The position numbers were made by a program, and so were the translations under genes. Below, piece by piece: positions 57,149-64,000 of a stretch of DNA of 64,000 bases. Source of the stretch: an uncultured Bacteroidales bacterium. Lineage in GTDB: Bacteria > Bacteroidota > Bacteroidia > Bacteroidales > Salinivirgaceae. How positions within the stretch are numbered: position 1 is the first letter of the stretch; each line of letters starts with the position of its first letter. Under the pieces are notes generated by a model. The model had not been told where the DNA came from, searched no databases, and worked only from the letters and a program-made list of their open reading frames with translations. Where the stretch lies: the NCBI GenBank assembly GCA_937981765.1, contig CALJOM010000004.1, positions 105,214 to 169,213 of the forward strand, written 5' to 3'.

Positions 57149-58227
57149 TGCAGCAAGGTGTTTTGTTTCAAACCCCTAAGAAAATGGCTGATAACGTTTG
57201 GAATGGCTACAATAAAAAGGGCTATAATAAATATGGCGGCAGCAAACACTTTAGCTCTGGCATGTTGTAGCACCAATGAGAGTAACATAATAATTATTTG
57301 TGCCAGAGTAAGCAGTAGCGTTGCTTGGGTATGCGACAACCCTAGATCCACCATAATGTGATGCACGTGGCGTTTGTCAGCTTTAAAGGGGTTTTGTTTA
57401 CGATAGATGCGAATAAGAAAAACTTTGAACATATCGGCCAACGGAATGGCAACAAAGCCTACCGCCACTACCGGAGAAAGAATTAATTTCACGGGTTCTT
57501 GGTATTCTGTTCCGTGTTCAATAAAAAGAACGGCGCAAAATGCCACAATAAAACCCAGCATAAGCGAACCGGTATCGCCCATAAAAATTTTCGCCGGAGT
57601 GTAGTTGTACCGCAGAAATGCACTAACACTTCCAATAACTGCGGCAATAAGTATTAAAAGCTGAAACGATGAAGTGGAGCTATCAAACCAAAACCAGATT
57701 CCAAAGGCTAATAGCGAGGTTATGGTAAGAGTTCCGCACAATCCGTTAATTCCGTCAATAAGGTTAAAGGCATTAATGATTACCAGGAATACGAAAATGG
57801 AGAACAGAATGCTAACTAATGGTTCTAAGTGGGTAATTCCAAAGATTCCATGAAACGAAGTAATTTTTACATTTCCCAAAATCACAGGAATAGCGACAGC
57901 AAGTGTTAGTCCTAAAAACTTAGTTCCGGCGGCAATGGCCGAAACATCATCTTTCATCCCGATGAAGAATATCAAAATGATGGCAAAAAGGAAGTATTGT
58001 AGGCTGGGGAATTGGGAAACATTGGAATAGAGCATAAACGATAGAATGATGCCCATAAAAATGCCTAACCCTCCGAGATTGGGAATTGTTCCTCGGTGTG
58101 AAGACCTTTCGTTGGGTTTAGCTACCAGTCCTTTGTTACAAGCAAGTTGTATAATTACCGGAATAACTAAATGGGTTAAAATAAAAGCCGTACTAAAGGC
58201 GGAGAAAAGTAGGGCAAAGGCGTACAT
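57145..58227 (-). CDS. WecA/TagO-like undecaprenyl-phosphate sugar-phosphate transferase
   Basis: 360 aa from the ATG at 58227 (a TTG four codons earlier is possible). About ten to eleven transmembrane helices. The PNPT-family signatures are in place: KDDVSAIAAGTKFLGL (Mg-binding aspartates), NAFNLIDGINGLCG, YTPAKIFMGDTGSLMLGF and the cytoplasmic DKRHVHHIMVDLG (HxxH-like uridine-binding loop). It transfers a HexNAc-1-phosphate from UDP to undecaprenyl phosphate, starting a lipid-linked glycan. It overlaps the Wzi-like gene by 4 bases. The length is typical. Confidence 0.93.
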   Translation of the reverse strand: MYAFALLFSAFSTAFILTHLVIPVIIQLACNKGLVAKPNERSSHRGTIPNLGGLGIFMGIILSFMLYSNVSQFPSLQYFLFAIILIFFIGMKDDVSAIAAGTKFLGLTLAVAIPVILGNVKITSFHGIFGITHLEPLVSILFSIFVFLVIINAFNLIDGINGLCGTLTITSLLAFGIWFWFDSSTSSFQLLILIAAVIGSVSAFLRYNYTPAKIFMGDTGSLMLGFIVAFCAVLFIEHGTEYQEPVKLILSPVVAVGFVAIPLADMFKVFLIRIYRKQNPFKADKRHVHHIMVDLGLSHTQATLLLTLAQIIIMLLSLVLQHARAKVFAAAIFIIALFIVAIPNVISHFLRGLKQNTLLQ

Positions 58228-58352
58228 CGAACGATCCAATTAAGGGTAAACAATTAAAGTTGCGGCCGTGTGAGATTGCTTTTGCGCAAATTTAAGCACA
58301 TTGAGCCAATATGTCAAATCATTGGTGGGGAGTAAAAGGGGTTTTGTCAAAA

Positions 58353-59027
58353 TTACTCCAAAGGCTTAATCTGAAAATGAGGGGCATTACTAAACCAACG
58401 TTCCGGTATTTTTGATTTTGGGAAAAACACAACCAAGGCCGTGGATATAATGATTTTCAAATCCATCCACAGCGACATGTGTTGTTGGTACCATAGCTCC
58501 AATTCACCTTTATACGGAGCAAAAAGTTTTTCGTAGGCTTCCACTTCACGTCCCGGGTAATTTCCCAGCAATTCTTCTTCGTCGCGAAAAACTACCGACC
58601 CAACACCGGTAAGGCCCGGAGTAACATCATAAATTTTTTGCTGAACATGTTTCGGGTATCGATAAAAATCTTCTTCCATCAGTGGACGTGGGCCAACAAA
58701 CGACATATCGCCACGCAATATATTCCACAATTGCGGAATTTCGTTGATTTTGGTTTTTCGTAAAAATTTGCCAAAGGGTAACACGCGCGGGTCGTTTTTA
58801 ACGGTGATACTTCCTGTTCCCATTTTAGGGCTGTTTTTAAGCATGGTGGCAAATTTTATTATGTTGAACTGCCGGTTTTTGTATCCAATTCGAGGTTGAA
58901 GATAAAACACGTAGTGTTCGCCCGTAAGTAGCAAAATTATCATTACCGGCAGCAGCAAAGGGCTTAGAATTAGCAGGGCTGTAAAAGAAACCACAATGTC
59001 GAACAATCGTTTTATAAATCGGTACAT
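58353..59027 (-). CDS. Bacterial sugar transferase (PglC/WbaP-type initiating phosphoglycosyltransferase)
   Basis: 224 aa. N-terminal reentrant/transmembrane helix (FIKRLFDIVVSFTALLILSP) followed by the cytoplasmic catalytic domain: QPRIGYKNRQFNIIKFATM, LRKTKINEIPQLWNILRGDMS and FVGPRPLMEEDF. Short form lacking the N-terminal multi-helix part, so it is a PglC-like monotopic enzyme. It loads sugar-1-phosphate onto the polyprenyl phosphate carrier. It starts 4 bases after the SDR gene stop. A second, unrelated initiating enzyme (WecA-like) follows it. Confidence 0.95.
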   Translation of the reverse strand: MYRFIKRLFDIVVSFTALLILSPLLLPVMIILLLTGEHYVFYLQPRIGYKNRQFNIIKFATMLKNSPKMGTGSITVKNDPRVLPFGKFLRKTKINEIPQLWNILRGDMSFVGPRPLMEEDFYRYPKHVQQKIYDVTPGLTGVGSVVFRDEEELLGNYPGREVEAYEKLFAPYKGELELWYQQHMSLWMDLKIIISTALVVFFPKSKIPERWFSNAPHFQIKPLE

Positions 59028-59031
59028 ACAG

Positions 59032-60252
59032 CTACATTTTAGAATCGAGACCTTTTCCTGTTTCGATATGGGAGAAATGGGGCAGATAAATTTTTAAAGT
59101 TTCCACAATTTCTTCCTTAGTAACGGTGGCCCGTTGAAAAAGGTTTCTAAGTTCGGTAATGATTTTTTCAATTTGGTTGAGCGATTTGGGGGTGAAGTTC
59201 TGAATAACTCCCAAGGCGTGAAACCTTGAATAATCGATATTCTCATTTTCGGTAAAGAATTCTTCGTAGGGTTTTTCACCGGAGGTGTCGGAGTCGAAAA
59301 GGTAGATGGGATAGGTTGGTGAGTTGGGTTCAAGTTGCTGAGCTTTCAGTTTTGCATCAATCTCCGAATGGCAAACATCGGGTTGGAGTCCCATGTAGTA
59401 AAGCAGGTCGAACGCGATTTTGTTGAACGGTATCATATCGCGAATAGGGTCGAGTTTTGGGAAAAAAATGTCGCCGGGTTTTCCAAGAATGGAGGCAATG
59501 AGGCAAAGTTGCCCCGATTCTTTGGGCGACACAAAAAAGCGCTTAACATTTCGCGGCGATGACCATGGCTGACGTTTGGATAAACGTTCGAGCCAACCGG
59601 CCGGAAGGCTGCCGTTGGAGAATGCCACGTTGGCAAAACGGGCAGTGGTTATTGGTAATTGTGTCGAATAGGCCATCAGCAGTTCTTCCATAAGTTTTTT
59701 GCTTGCCCCCATAATGTTTACCGGATTGGCGGCTTTGTCGGTCGACACGCAAAAGAAATGCTCCACAGATGTTTGAGCTATTTGCTGTATCAGTTTGTGG
59801 GTACGAAACACATTGTTTTCTATCATTGCCTCGATGGAAAAAACGTCTTTTTCGCTGCGCACGTGTTTGTGGGCGGCAAAATTGGCAACTATATGGAAAG
59901 GTCCGTGATGTTGAAGGATTTTTTCAAATACAGCGTCAGAAAAATTAACCGGATAGGTTATGAATTCTTCTGGGATGTTGTAATCGAGAGAACTACGCAG
60001 ATCCCGTACCAGTTCGGTCAACCCGTTTTCGTTGATATCAACCACAACCAACTTGCCGACCTTATATTTCAACAGAGCCTTGATATACCACGAACCAATG
60101 GTGCCTGCTCCCCCAATAACCAAAACGTTTTTTCCTGTTACGGCTTGTGTAAGTGGTTCGTGATATTGTATCAGGTCTTCCGTTAAAAGACTTTGGGGGC
60201 GTTTGGTTATGTAAATGTTTATGAATTGTTCAATTTCGTATTGGGTGAGCAT
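59032..60252 (-). CDS. CapD/FlaA1-like nucleoside-diphosphate-sugar 4,6-dehydratase (SDR)
   Basis: 406 aa. NAD-binding loop VLVIGGAGTIGSWYIK near residue 44; FAAHKHVRSEKDVFSIEAMIENN after it; and the catalytic segment CVSTDKAANPVNIMGASKKLME, in which Met replaces the usual SDR Tyr, as is normal in the PglF/CapD/FlaA1 group. This suggests a UDP-HexNAc 4,6-dehydratase acting on UDP-GlcNAc. It has an extra N-terminal extension of about 35 residues but no membrane domain. It is followed 4 bases later by the PglC-type transferase, so the product may be the sugar loaded by that enzyme. Confidence 0.85.
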   Translation of the reverse strand: MLTQYEIEQFINIYITKRPQSLLTEDLIQYHEPLTQAVTGKNVLVIGGAGTIGSWYIKALLKYKVGKLVVVDINENGLTELVRDLRSSLDYNIPEEFITYPVNFSDAVFEKILQHHGPFHIVANFAAHKHVRSEKDVFSIEAMIENNVFRTHKLIQQIAQTSVEHFFCVSTDKAANPVNIMGASKKLMEELLMAYSTQLPITTARFANVAFSNGSLPAGWLERLSKRQPWSSPRNVKRFFVSPKESGQLCLIASILGKPGDIFFPKLDPIRDMIPFNKIAFDLLYYMGLQPDVCHSEIDAKLKAQQLEPNSPTYPIYLFDSDTSGEKPYEEFFTENENIDYSRFHALGVIQNFTPKSLNQIEKIITELRNLFQRATVTKEEIVETLKIYLPHFSHIETGKGLDSKM

Positions 60253-60318
60253 GGCGATGGATTTTTACAAAGGTAATCAAAAATTGCGCGGCGGTGAAAC
60301 GGGTGTTTTTAAATTCGG

Positions 60319-61854
60319 CTATGGGTTCTGTAGTTTATAAACATACCACTGGGCTACAATAGAGTTATAGTTGTGTCCGGAATAGTCGACCGATTTCATC
60401 TCCCGAATCATATCGCGGGTAAAAAGCTGGTAGTTCATAATATCGTTTTTGTTGATGAATCGTTTTCGTATAAGGTAAGGTAGGTGGTTTTTCAGTTTTT
60501 CTTTCCAAATTTGAATGTGTACTTCTGTGGGCGTTGGTTGCAGTTCCTGTTCGAAATATATTCCCATGGGGATAAAATAGTTTTCTTTCAAAACATGGTT
60601 GTAGAGTTTTTTAAAGAGTCGATATTCAAACGGTAGTTGAACGCAAAAGTCCATTAAATCATGGTCGAACAGCGGAAAAAGGGTTTGATGTCCAAAGTAA
60701 CAAAATATGTTGGCCGAGTTAATTACCAGTTTCACAACCTTTTCTTTCAGCAAAATATCTTCAGCTACGGTGTAATTAGTAAACGGCCTTTGTGCAAGCA
60801 TCTGCTTAAGGCGGGATATTTCTTGCTCTTTCAACGTTTGGGGCAAACGTTTCAGGGAGTACATCTTTCCGTAGAGGTATTGACTAAAATAATCCATATC
60901 GGCCTTTTGCATTGCCGGGAAGAGTTGACTTCCTCCGAGCAAATCGCCCGAATAGCCAGTAAGAAAAACGGCATTATCGTCAATCAGGTGATTTTGTTTC
61001 AAATATCGCAAGGCAAAGAAATACATCAGAAAAAACGAGGCTGTGTGGTTGGCTGAAAAGTGGTAGTAATCCTGAAAGAGTTTCTCCTGAAGATAGTTTT
61101 GGCAGATTTGGGGAGTGTGTTCTATAAAATGCCATGGATAACCGAGGGTTTTGGCTACTTTTTCTGAGATCTTCTGTTCTGGGTTTGGGTTTCGTCCAAA
61201 GCTGAAACATACAACGTTTGTGTATCCATTTTGTTTAAGTCCGGCTAATAGATACCTGGAATCGAATCCTCCGCTTAGCGAAAGGACCACCTGGCGAATA
61301 TCGAGTTGTTTTATTAACCGTTGAATGGTTTTTTCAAACTGAAACGATAGTTGCTCTTTGGCCTCCTGATATGAAATTGCGGGAAACTTTTCCGCGGTGT
61401 AGGTGTGGTAGAAAAATGAATCAACAGACGATCCGTTAATAGTTACAATTTCGCCGGCTTGAACCTGATACACCTTTTCCAGAAGGGTGTGGTTTTGTGG
61501 TGTAAATCCGGTAGCCAGAAAAATGGGAATAATTTGGGGGTTGATGGTGCTGGAGATATTTGAAGCCCGGTCGGAAATAGCATGGGTTGAATAGAATAGA
61601 GGAAAGAAGCGAATTCTGTCGCAGGCCAAAGTGTATTCATTATCTCCGGTTTTTACGATTACAGAGAAAATGCCATTGGCTGTTTTTACTCTTTGAGCTA
61701 AAAGGGTTTTATCGATTACGTTAAAATATTCTGTTAGTTTTTGCCCTTGAATTAGGTGGCCTTCAGGGTCGAAAAAAAGACCCTTAGCCATTACACGATT
61801 GTCTGGGCTTATAAACCAGGGAGATCCCTGATGATGCTGGAGAGTTATCTTCAT
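60319..61854 (-). CDS. Asparagine synthetase-like protein without the glutaminase cysteine
   Basis: 511 aa from the ATG at 61854. The C-terminal domain has the PP-loop SLSGGFDSRYLLAG near residue 210, as in AsnB/beta-lactam-synthetase-like enzymes, and TGYSGDLLGGSQLF near 310. The N-terminal half resembles the Ntn-hydrolase glutaminase fold (YTLACDRIRFFPLFYS), but the chain opens MKITLQHHQ without the Cys2 nucleophile, so it cannot use glutamine in the normal way. It may adenylate and amidate a surface-sugar carboxylate. It is first in the glycan-assembly run, 66 bases before the CapD-like gene. Confidence 0.8.
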   Translation of the reverse strand: MKITLQHHQGSPWFISPDNRVMAKGLFFDPEGHLIQGQKLTEYFNVIDKTLLAQRVKTANGIFSVIVKTGDNEYTLACDRIRFFPLFYSTHAISDRASNISSTINPQIIPIFLATGFTPQNHTLLEKVYQVQAGEIVTINGSSVDSFFYHTYTAEKFPAISYQEAKEQLSFQFEKTIQRLIKQLDIRQVVLSLSGGFDSRYLLAGLKQNGYTNVVCFSFGRNPNPEQKISEKVAKTLGYPWHFIEHTPQICQNYLQEKLFQDYYHFSANHTASFFLMYFFALRYLKQNHLIDDNAVFLTGYSGDLLGGSQLFPAMQKADMDYFSQYLYGKMYSLKRLPQTLKEQEISRLKQMLAQRPFTNYTVAEDILLKEKVVKLVINSANIFCYFGHQTLFPLFDHDLMDFCVQLPFEYRLFKKLYNHVLKENYFIPMGIYFEQELQPTPTEVHIQIWKEKLKNHLPYLIRKRFINKNDIMNYQLFTRDMIREMKSVDYSGHNYNSIVAQWYVYKLQNP

Positions 61855-62011
61855 GGTGTTTTTAGGGAATTGTAGCCCTCGTGATGTAAAGTTACACGAT
61901 AATTTATTTCCGGGCAACAGCTAAATGTTATGGGGTGGTTTTCACTCCTATTCAGGATATTAAAAAACAGAACAATCTAAAATTTCTTTTATTGCACATC
62001 TTAAAATTAAT

Positions 62012-62448
62012 TTACCACGTTAATTGGTACGCTAAACAACTAGTTGCAGTAAAATTTGCAGTTCCTGTCGATTGCTCAAAACCGTTTTGCTCTTTAACAC
62101 AGTTGGAGTATACTTTATTTTTAACACCATCTAAATTTTTTAATTCAGTCAACAGAACCATCTTGACTTTAATTTGACGCATCCGTCCAATAAACAGACG
62201 TGGCCGTAGAATCTACTACTGTATAATCGTTATCAATGAAACAGCAGCGTATGCCAATAATGAATCGGCCGTTGCATTATTATACCCAAATAGTACACGA
62301 CATTCATAGGTACAACTTCCATCATCTTATTCGGTATCTACATTAACACTAACAGGGTCTATATACCCTTTTTGTTTTGTACAACTTGAGGTTAATATGG
62401 TTGTTAAACCAATAATCCTAGCTAGAAATAAACGTTAATTTTTGTCAT
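62012..62448 (-). pseudogene. Degraded DDGSC-type lipoprotein gene
   Basis: From an ATG at 62448 the fragments read, across frames: MTKINVYF, then a stop; RIIGLTTILTSSCTKQKG (lipoprotein signal ending in TSSC), YIDPVSVNVDTE, a TAA, DDGSCTYECRVLFGYNNATA, then DNDYTVVDSTATSVYW, a further stop, and finally LTELKNLDGVKNKVYSNC and ATSCLAYQLTW with a terminal TAA at 62012. The CTDP...N...DDGSC pattern is that of Bacteroidota surface lipoproteins. At least three stops and two to three frameshifts are present, so it is non-functional. Confidence 0.8.
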
Positions 62449-62565
62449 TTTTTGGAAATTAACGATTTGCTACCCGTATGACTTTTGGGTTATGCCTCGT
62501 TTTTTAAAGAGAGTTCTTGTCTATAGGGTTAGTTTTTTGTCACCCTGGGGGTGTTCAGCGATTCT

Positions 62566-62922
62566 TTAGTTAGTTATCTTTTTAAAATTTGCCTTAATGT
62601 TTTGCCACTTAGGCGGCATTTTTTTACGGTGGCAACAAGGGTGCAAAAATTGTTTTTTATTTATTAAAAGGCTATCAGGCGCTATACGGAAGCGGTTTAG
62701 ATGCGGCGGTTTTGTTTGCGTTGTGAAAGATGTGAGTTGGTAAAACGTTTTTCCTGACTCTGTTGTTTGATAATGTAGCTCTGTTATAAAAATTGGCTGC
62801 TCCATTAAAAAGGTTAAAAAAGTAAAATCAGCTGAATTGTAAATTGCGAGTGACGGGGTACAAGCGATGGAGGGTGGCCACAGTTGTGTGTTTAGCAGAG
62901 CAAAGATTTCTTCCTTCAGCAA
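62566..62922 (-). CDS. Doubtful hypothetical ORF
   Basis: 118 codons from a TTG start (an internal ATG lies at 62805). The composition is unlike the neighbouring proteins: rich in Thr, Pro, Phe, Leu, Gln and with few charged residues, ending in a Cys/His/Lys-rich tail (HPCCHRKKMPPKWQN). No family is recognised, and it sits between a pseudogene and hsdR with no promoter or RBS. It is more likely non-coding or a remnant than a gene. Confidence 0.2.
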   Translation of the reverse strand: MLKEEIFALLNTQLWPPSIACTPSLAIYNSADFTFLTFLMEQPIFITELHYQTTESGKTFYQLTSFTTQTKPPHLNRFRIAPDSLLINKKQFLHPCCHRKKMPPKWQNIKANFKKITN

Positions 62923-62997
62923 CCCGGTAAGCAGGGTGCCAACTACTCAGGTCATTTCAACGCCATGCCTTAAACAAGGCCTGTTCGATCTCTCTTC

Positions 62998-64000
62998 TCA
63001 TTCTTCCAATTCACTAAATTTATGGTTGGAAATATCAAAAAACCGTTCAAAGAAGTGCTTTAATTTATTCAGAACGTTTTCGCGTTTTTGAGAGCGTTCT
63101 CCTGTTGGGGAAAAACGCGATATGGGGGGCAATATATCTGCTAAAGCAGTACCGGTTTCATCCATAGCTCCTTTGGAAAACGAATCTTTTATAAACTTAT
63201 ACGTTTTTTCTGGATTCAAATTTTCTTCTTCAATAATCTTATCAAGCTCCTCAATCTTTTTTTGGTTCACATATTTTTGCCACTCTTCTTCGATGTTTGA
63301 ATTGGCATCCAGTGATTGAATAAAGGATTCGATAAGTTCTTTTTTATTTCTCAGCTTAATAGTTGCATTGATAGCTTTTTCAATTTGGGTAAGAATCTCA
63401 CGATTTTTATCGGGCGATTTGTGGTATTCTTTGACAAGCTTTAAAATATAATCAATATTGATTTCTACCTGTTTGATAAGTTCCATTTCAAAAATGAGGT
63501 CATCGTTTATTATTTTCTTCTCTGGTTCCTCTGTTTTTCGGAACTCTTGATATAAATCAATGTAGATACTATGATAGTCCTGAATTTCCCTTTCACTTAG
63601 TATTTCATTGCCCTTAAATTCATCAAATGTTGAAAGAATGTTTTGAGCTCGAAGTATTTGACCATAGAGTTTGATAAATTCTTTCTTTGCCTCTTCACTT
63701 TTTATGGGTTGATTCACCGGAAACTTTTCTTTTAATTCTTCTATAAGTGTTTTATATCCCTTTATATCTTTCTGGCTATCGTGATAACCATTATAATAAT
63801 CCTGATACGGTCGCAATAGGACAATTCCAGTTGCCTCTTTATTACCAAAGAGGGCAATTGCATCGTTGGTGGCTTTTTCCAGATTGCGAAAGCATATAAT
63901 ATTGCCGTGTGTTTTTACACTGTTTAATATTCGGTTGGTACGGGAATAGGCTTGCAAAAGTCCGTGATAACGCAGGTTTTTATCTACCCATAACGTGTTA
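62998..64000 (-). CDS. hsdR: Type I restriction enzyme R subunit, C-terminal part (cut by window edge)
   Basis: 334 codons are visible, open to the right edge; the N-terminus (nuclease and most motor motifs) lies outside. The visible part starts within the helicase core: NLRYHGLLQAYSRTNRIL contains the QxxSRTNR motif VI, followed by the family-typical CFRNLEKATNDAIALFG. A long helical, charged C-terminal domain (residues about 100-330) mediates assembly with HsdM/HsdS. Functional meaning: ATP-driven translocation and cleavage of unmodified DNA. Partner hsdM and hsdS genes must lie to the right. The reading frame is intact as far as seen. Confidence 0.93.
   Translation of the reverse strand, partial: NTLWVDKNLRYHGLLQAYSRTNRILNSVKTHGNIICFRNLEKATNDAIALFGNKEATGIVLLRPYQDYYNGYHDSQKDIKGYKTLIEELKEKFPVNQPIKSEEAKKEFIKLYGQILRAQNILSTFDEFKGNEILSEREIQDYHSIYIDLYQEFRKTEEPEKKIINDDLIFEMELIKQVEINIDYILKLVKEYHKSPDKNREILTQIEKAINATIKLRNKKELIESFIQSLDANSNIEEEWQKYVNQKKIEELDKIIEEENLNPEKTYKFIKDSFSKGAMDETGTALADILPPISRFSPTGERSQKRENVLNKLKHFFERFFDISNHKFSELEE

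Noticed and set aside
59659..60186. 175-codon plus-strand frame
   Set aside because: Antisense to the CapD-like gene; no recognisable protein features.
62960..62990. Hairpin GCCTT/AAGGC after hsdR as terminator
   Set aside because: Stem is only five pairs and has no T tract on the minus strand.
1..64000. CRISPR arrays, insertion sequences or prophage genes
   Set aside because: No spaced direct repeats, transposase motifs or phage structural genes were recognised anywhere in the window.

Overview
The window looks like chromosomal DNA of a member of the Bacteroidota, probably a Bacteroidales/Marinilabiliales-type lineage. The evidence is a set of genes typical of this phylum (DUF4175, DUF4292, DUF4271 and DUF3098 proteins, PorT-like outer-membrane barrels, a secreted protein with a type IX secretion C-terminal domain), promoter -7 boxes of the form TAnnTTTG in front of several genes, and general absence of strong Shine-Dalgarno sequences. 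Almost everything is housekeeping. No phage, insertion sequence or CRISPR array was seen.

Layout. 1-8.7 kb: a very AT-rich, leftward run of core envelope and metabolic genes (DUF4175 partial, EnvC-like activator, DUF4292 and TPR lipoproteins, dut, a flippase, nadA). 8.7-9.1 kb: a gene-free AT-rich gap with two perfect TTATCAACA 9-mers. 9.1-12.7 kb: a repeat-rich beta-helix protein fused to a two-helix potassium channel, then two outer-membrane barrels. 12.8-19 kb: ruvB, queG, dusB, a CPBP protease-like membrane protein, a conserved unknown and a second flippase. 19.1-20.5 kb: tRNA-His(GTG) with promoter and terminator, and a LamG/T9SS cargo protein. 21-34.8 kb: a long leftward block with metF, metH, yfhO-like, rseP, dxr, a LytM endopeptidase, hemD, DUF4271 and a glycosyltransferase. 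35-37.7 kb: valS.

38.0-41.4 kb holds the wreck of a biotin-dependent acyl-CoA carboxylase operon: both subunits are recognisable from end to end but carry frameshifts, nonsense codons and a large internal deletion. 41.4-48 kb: pheS, an MlaE/MlaF lipid-transport ABC pair, and the leftward cluster ftsX, DUF3098, uppP, truB, queA. 48.3-55.4 kb: a rightward run with rpoN, a PAP2-like membrane protein, rnr, panC, panD, a UPF0104 membrane protein and rfaE2/hldE-C. 55.5-61.9 kb: a leftward polysaccharide-assembly cluster (asparagine-synthetase-like enzyme, CapD-like SDR, PglC/WbaP-type and WecA/MraY-type initiating transferases, a Wzi/RemB-like barrel). 62.0-62.4 kb: a pseudogene of a DDGSC-type lipoprotein. 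The right edge enters a type I restriction gene (hsdR), so an accessory defence region probably begins there.

The points most worth a second look are the beta-helix/K+ channel fusion, the decayed carboxylase operon, the candidate origin-like gap with the associated composition change, and the surface-polysaccharide cluster with two different initiating transferases. No clearly new multi-gene system is evident.
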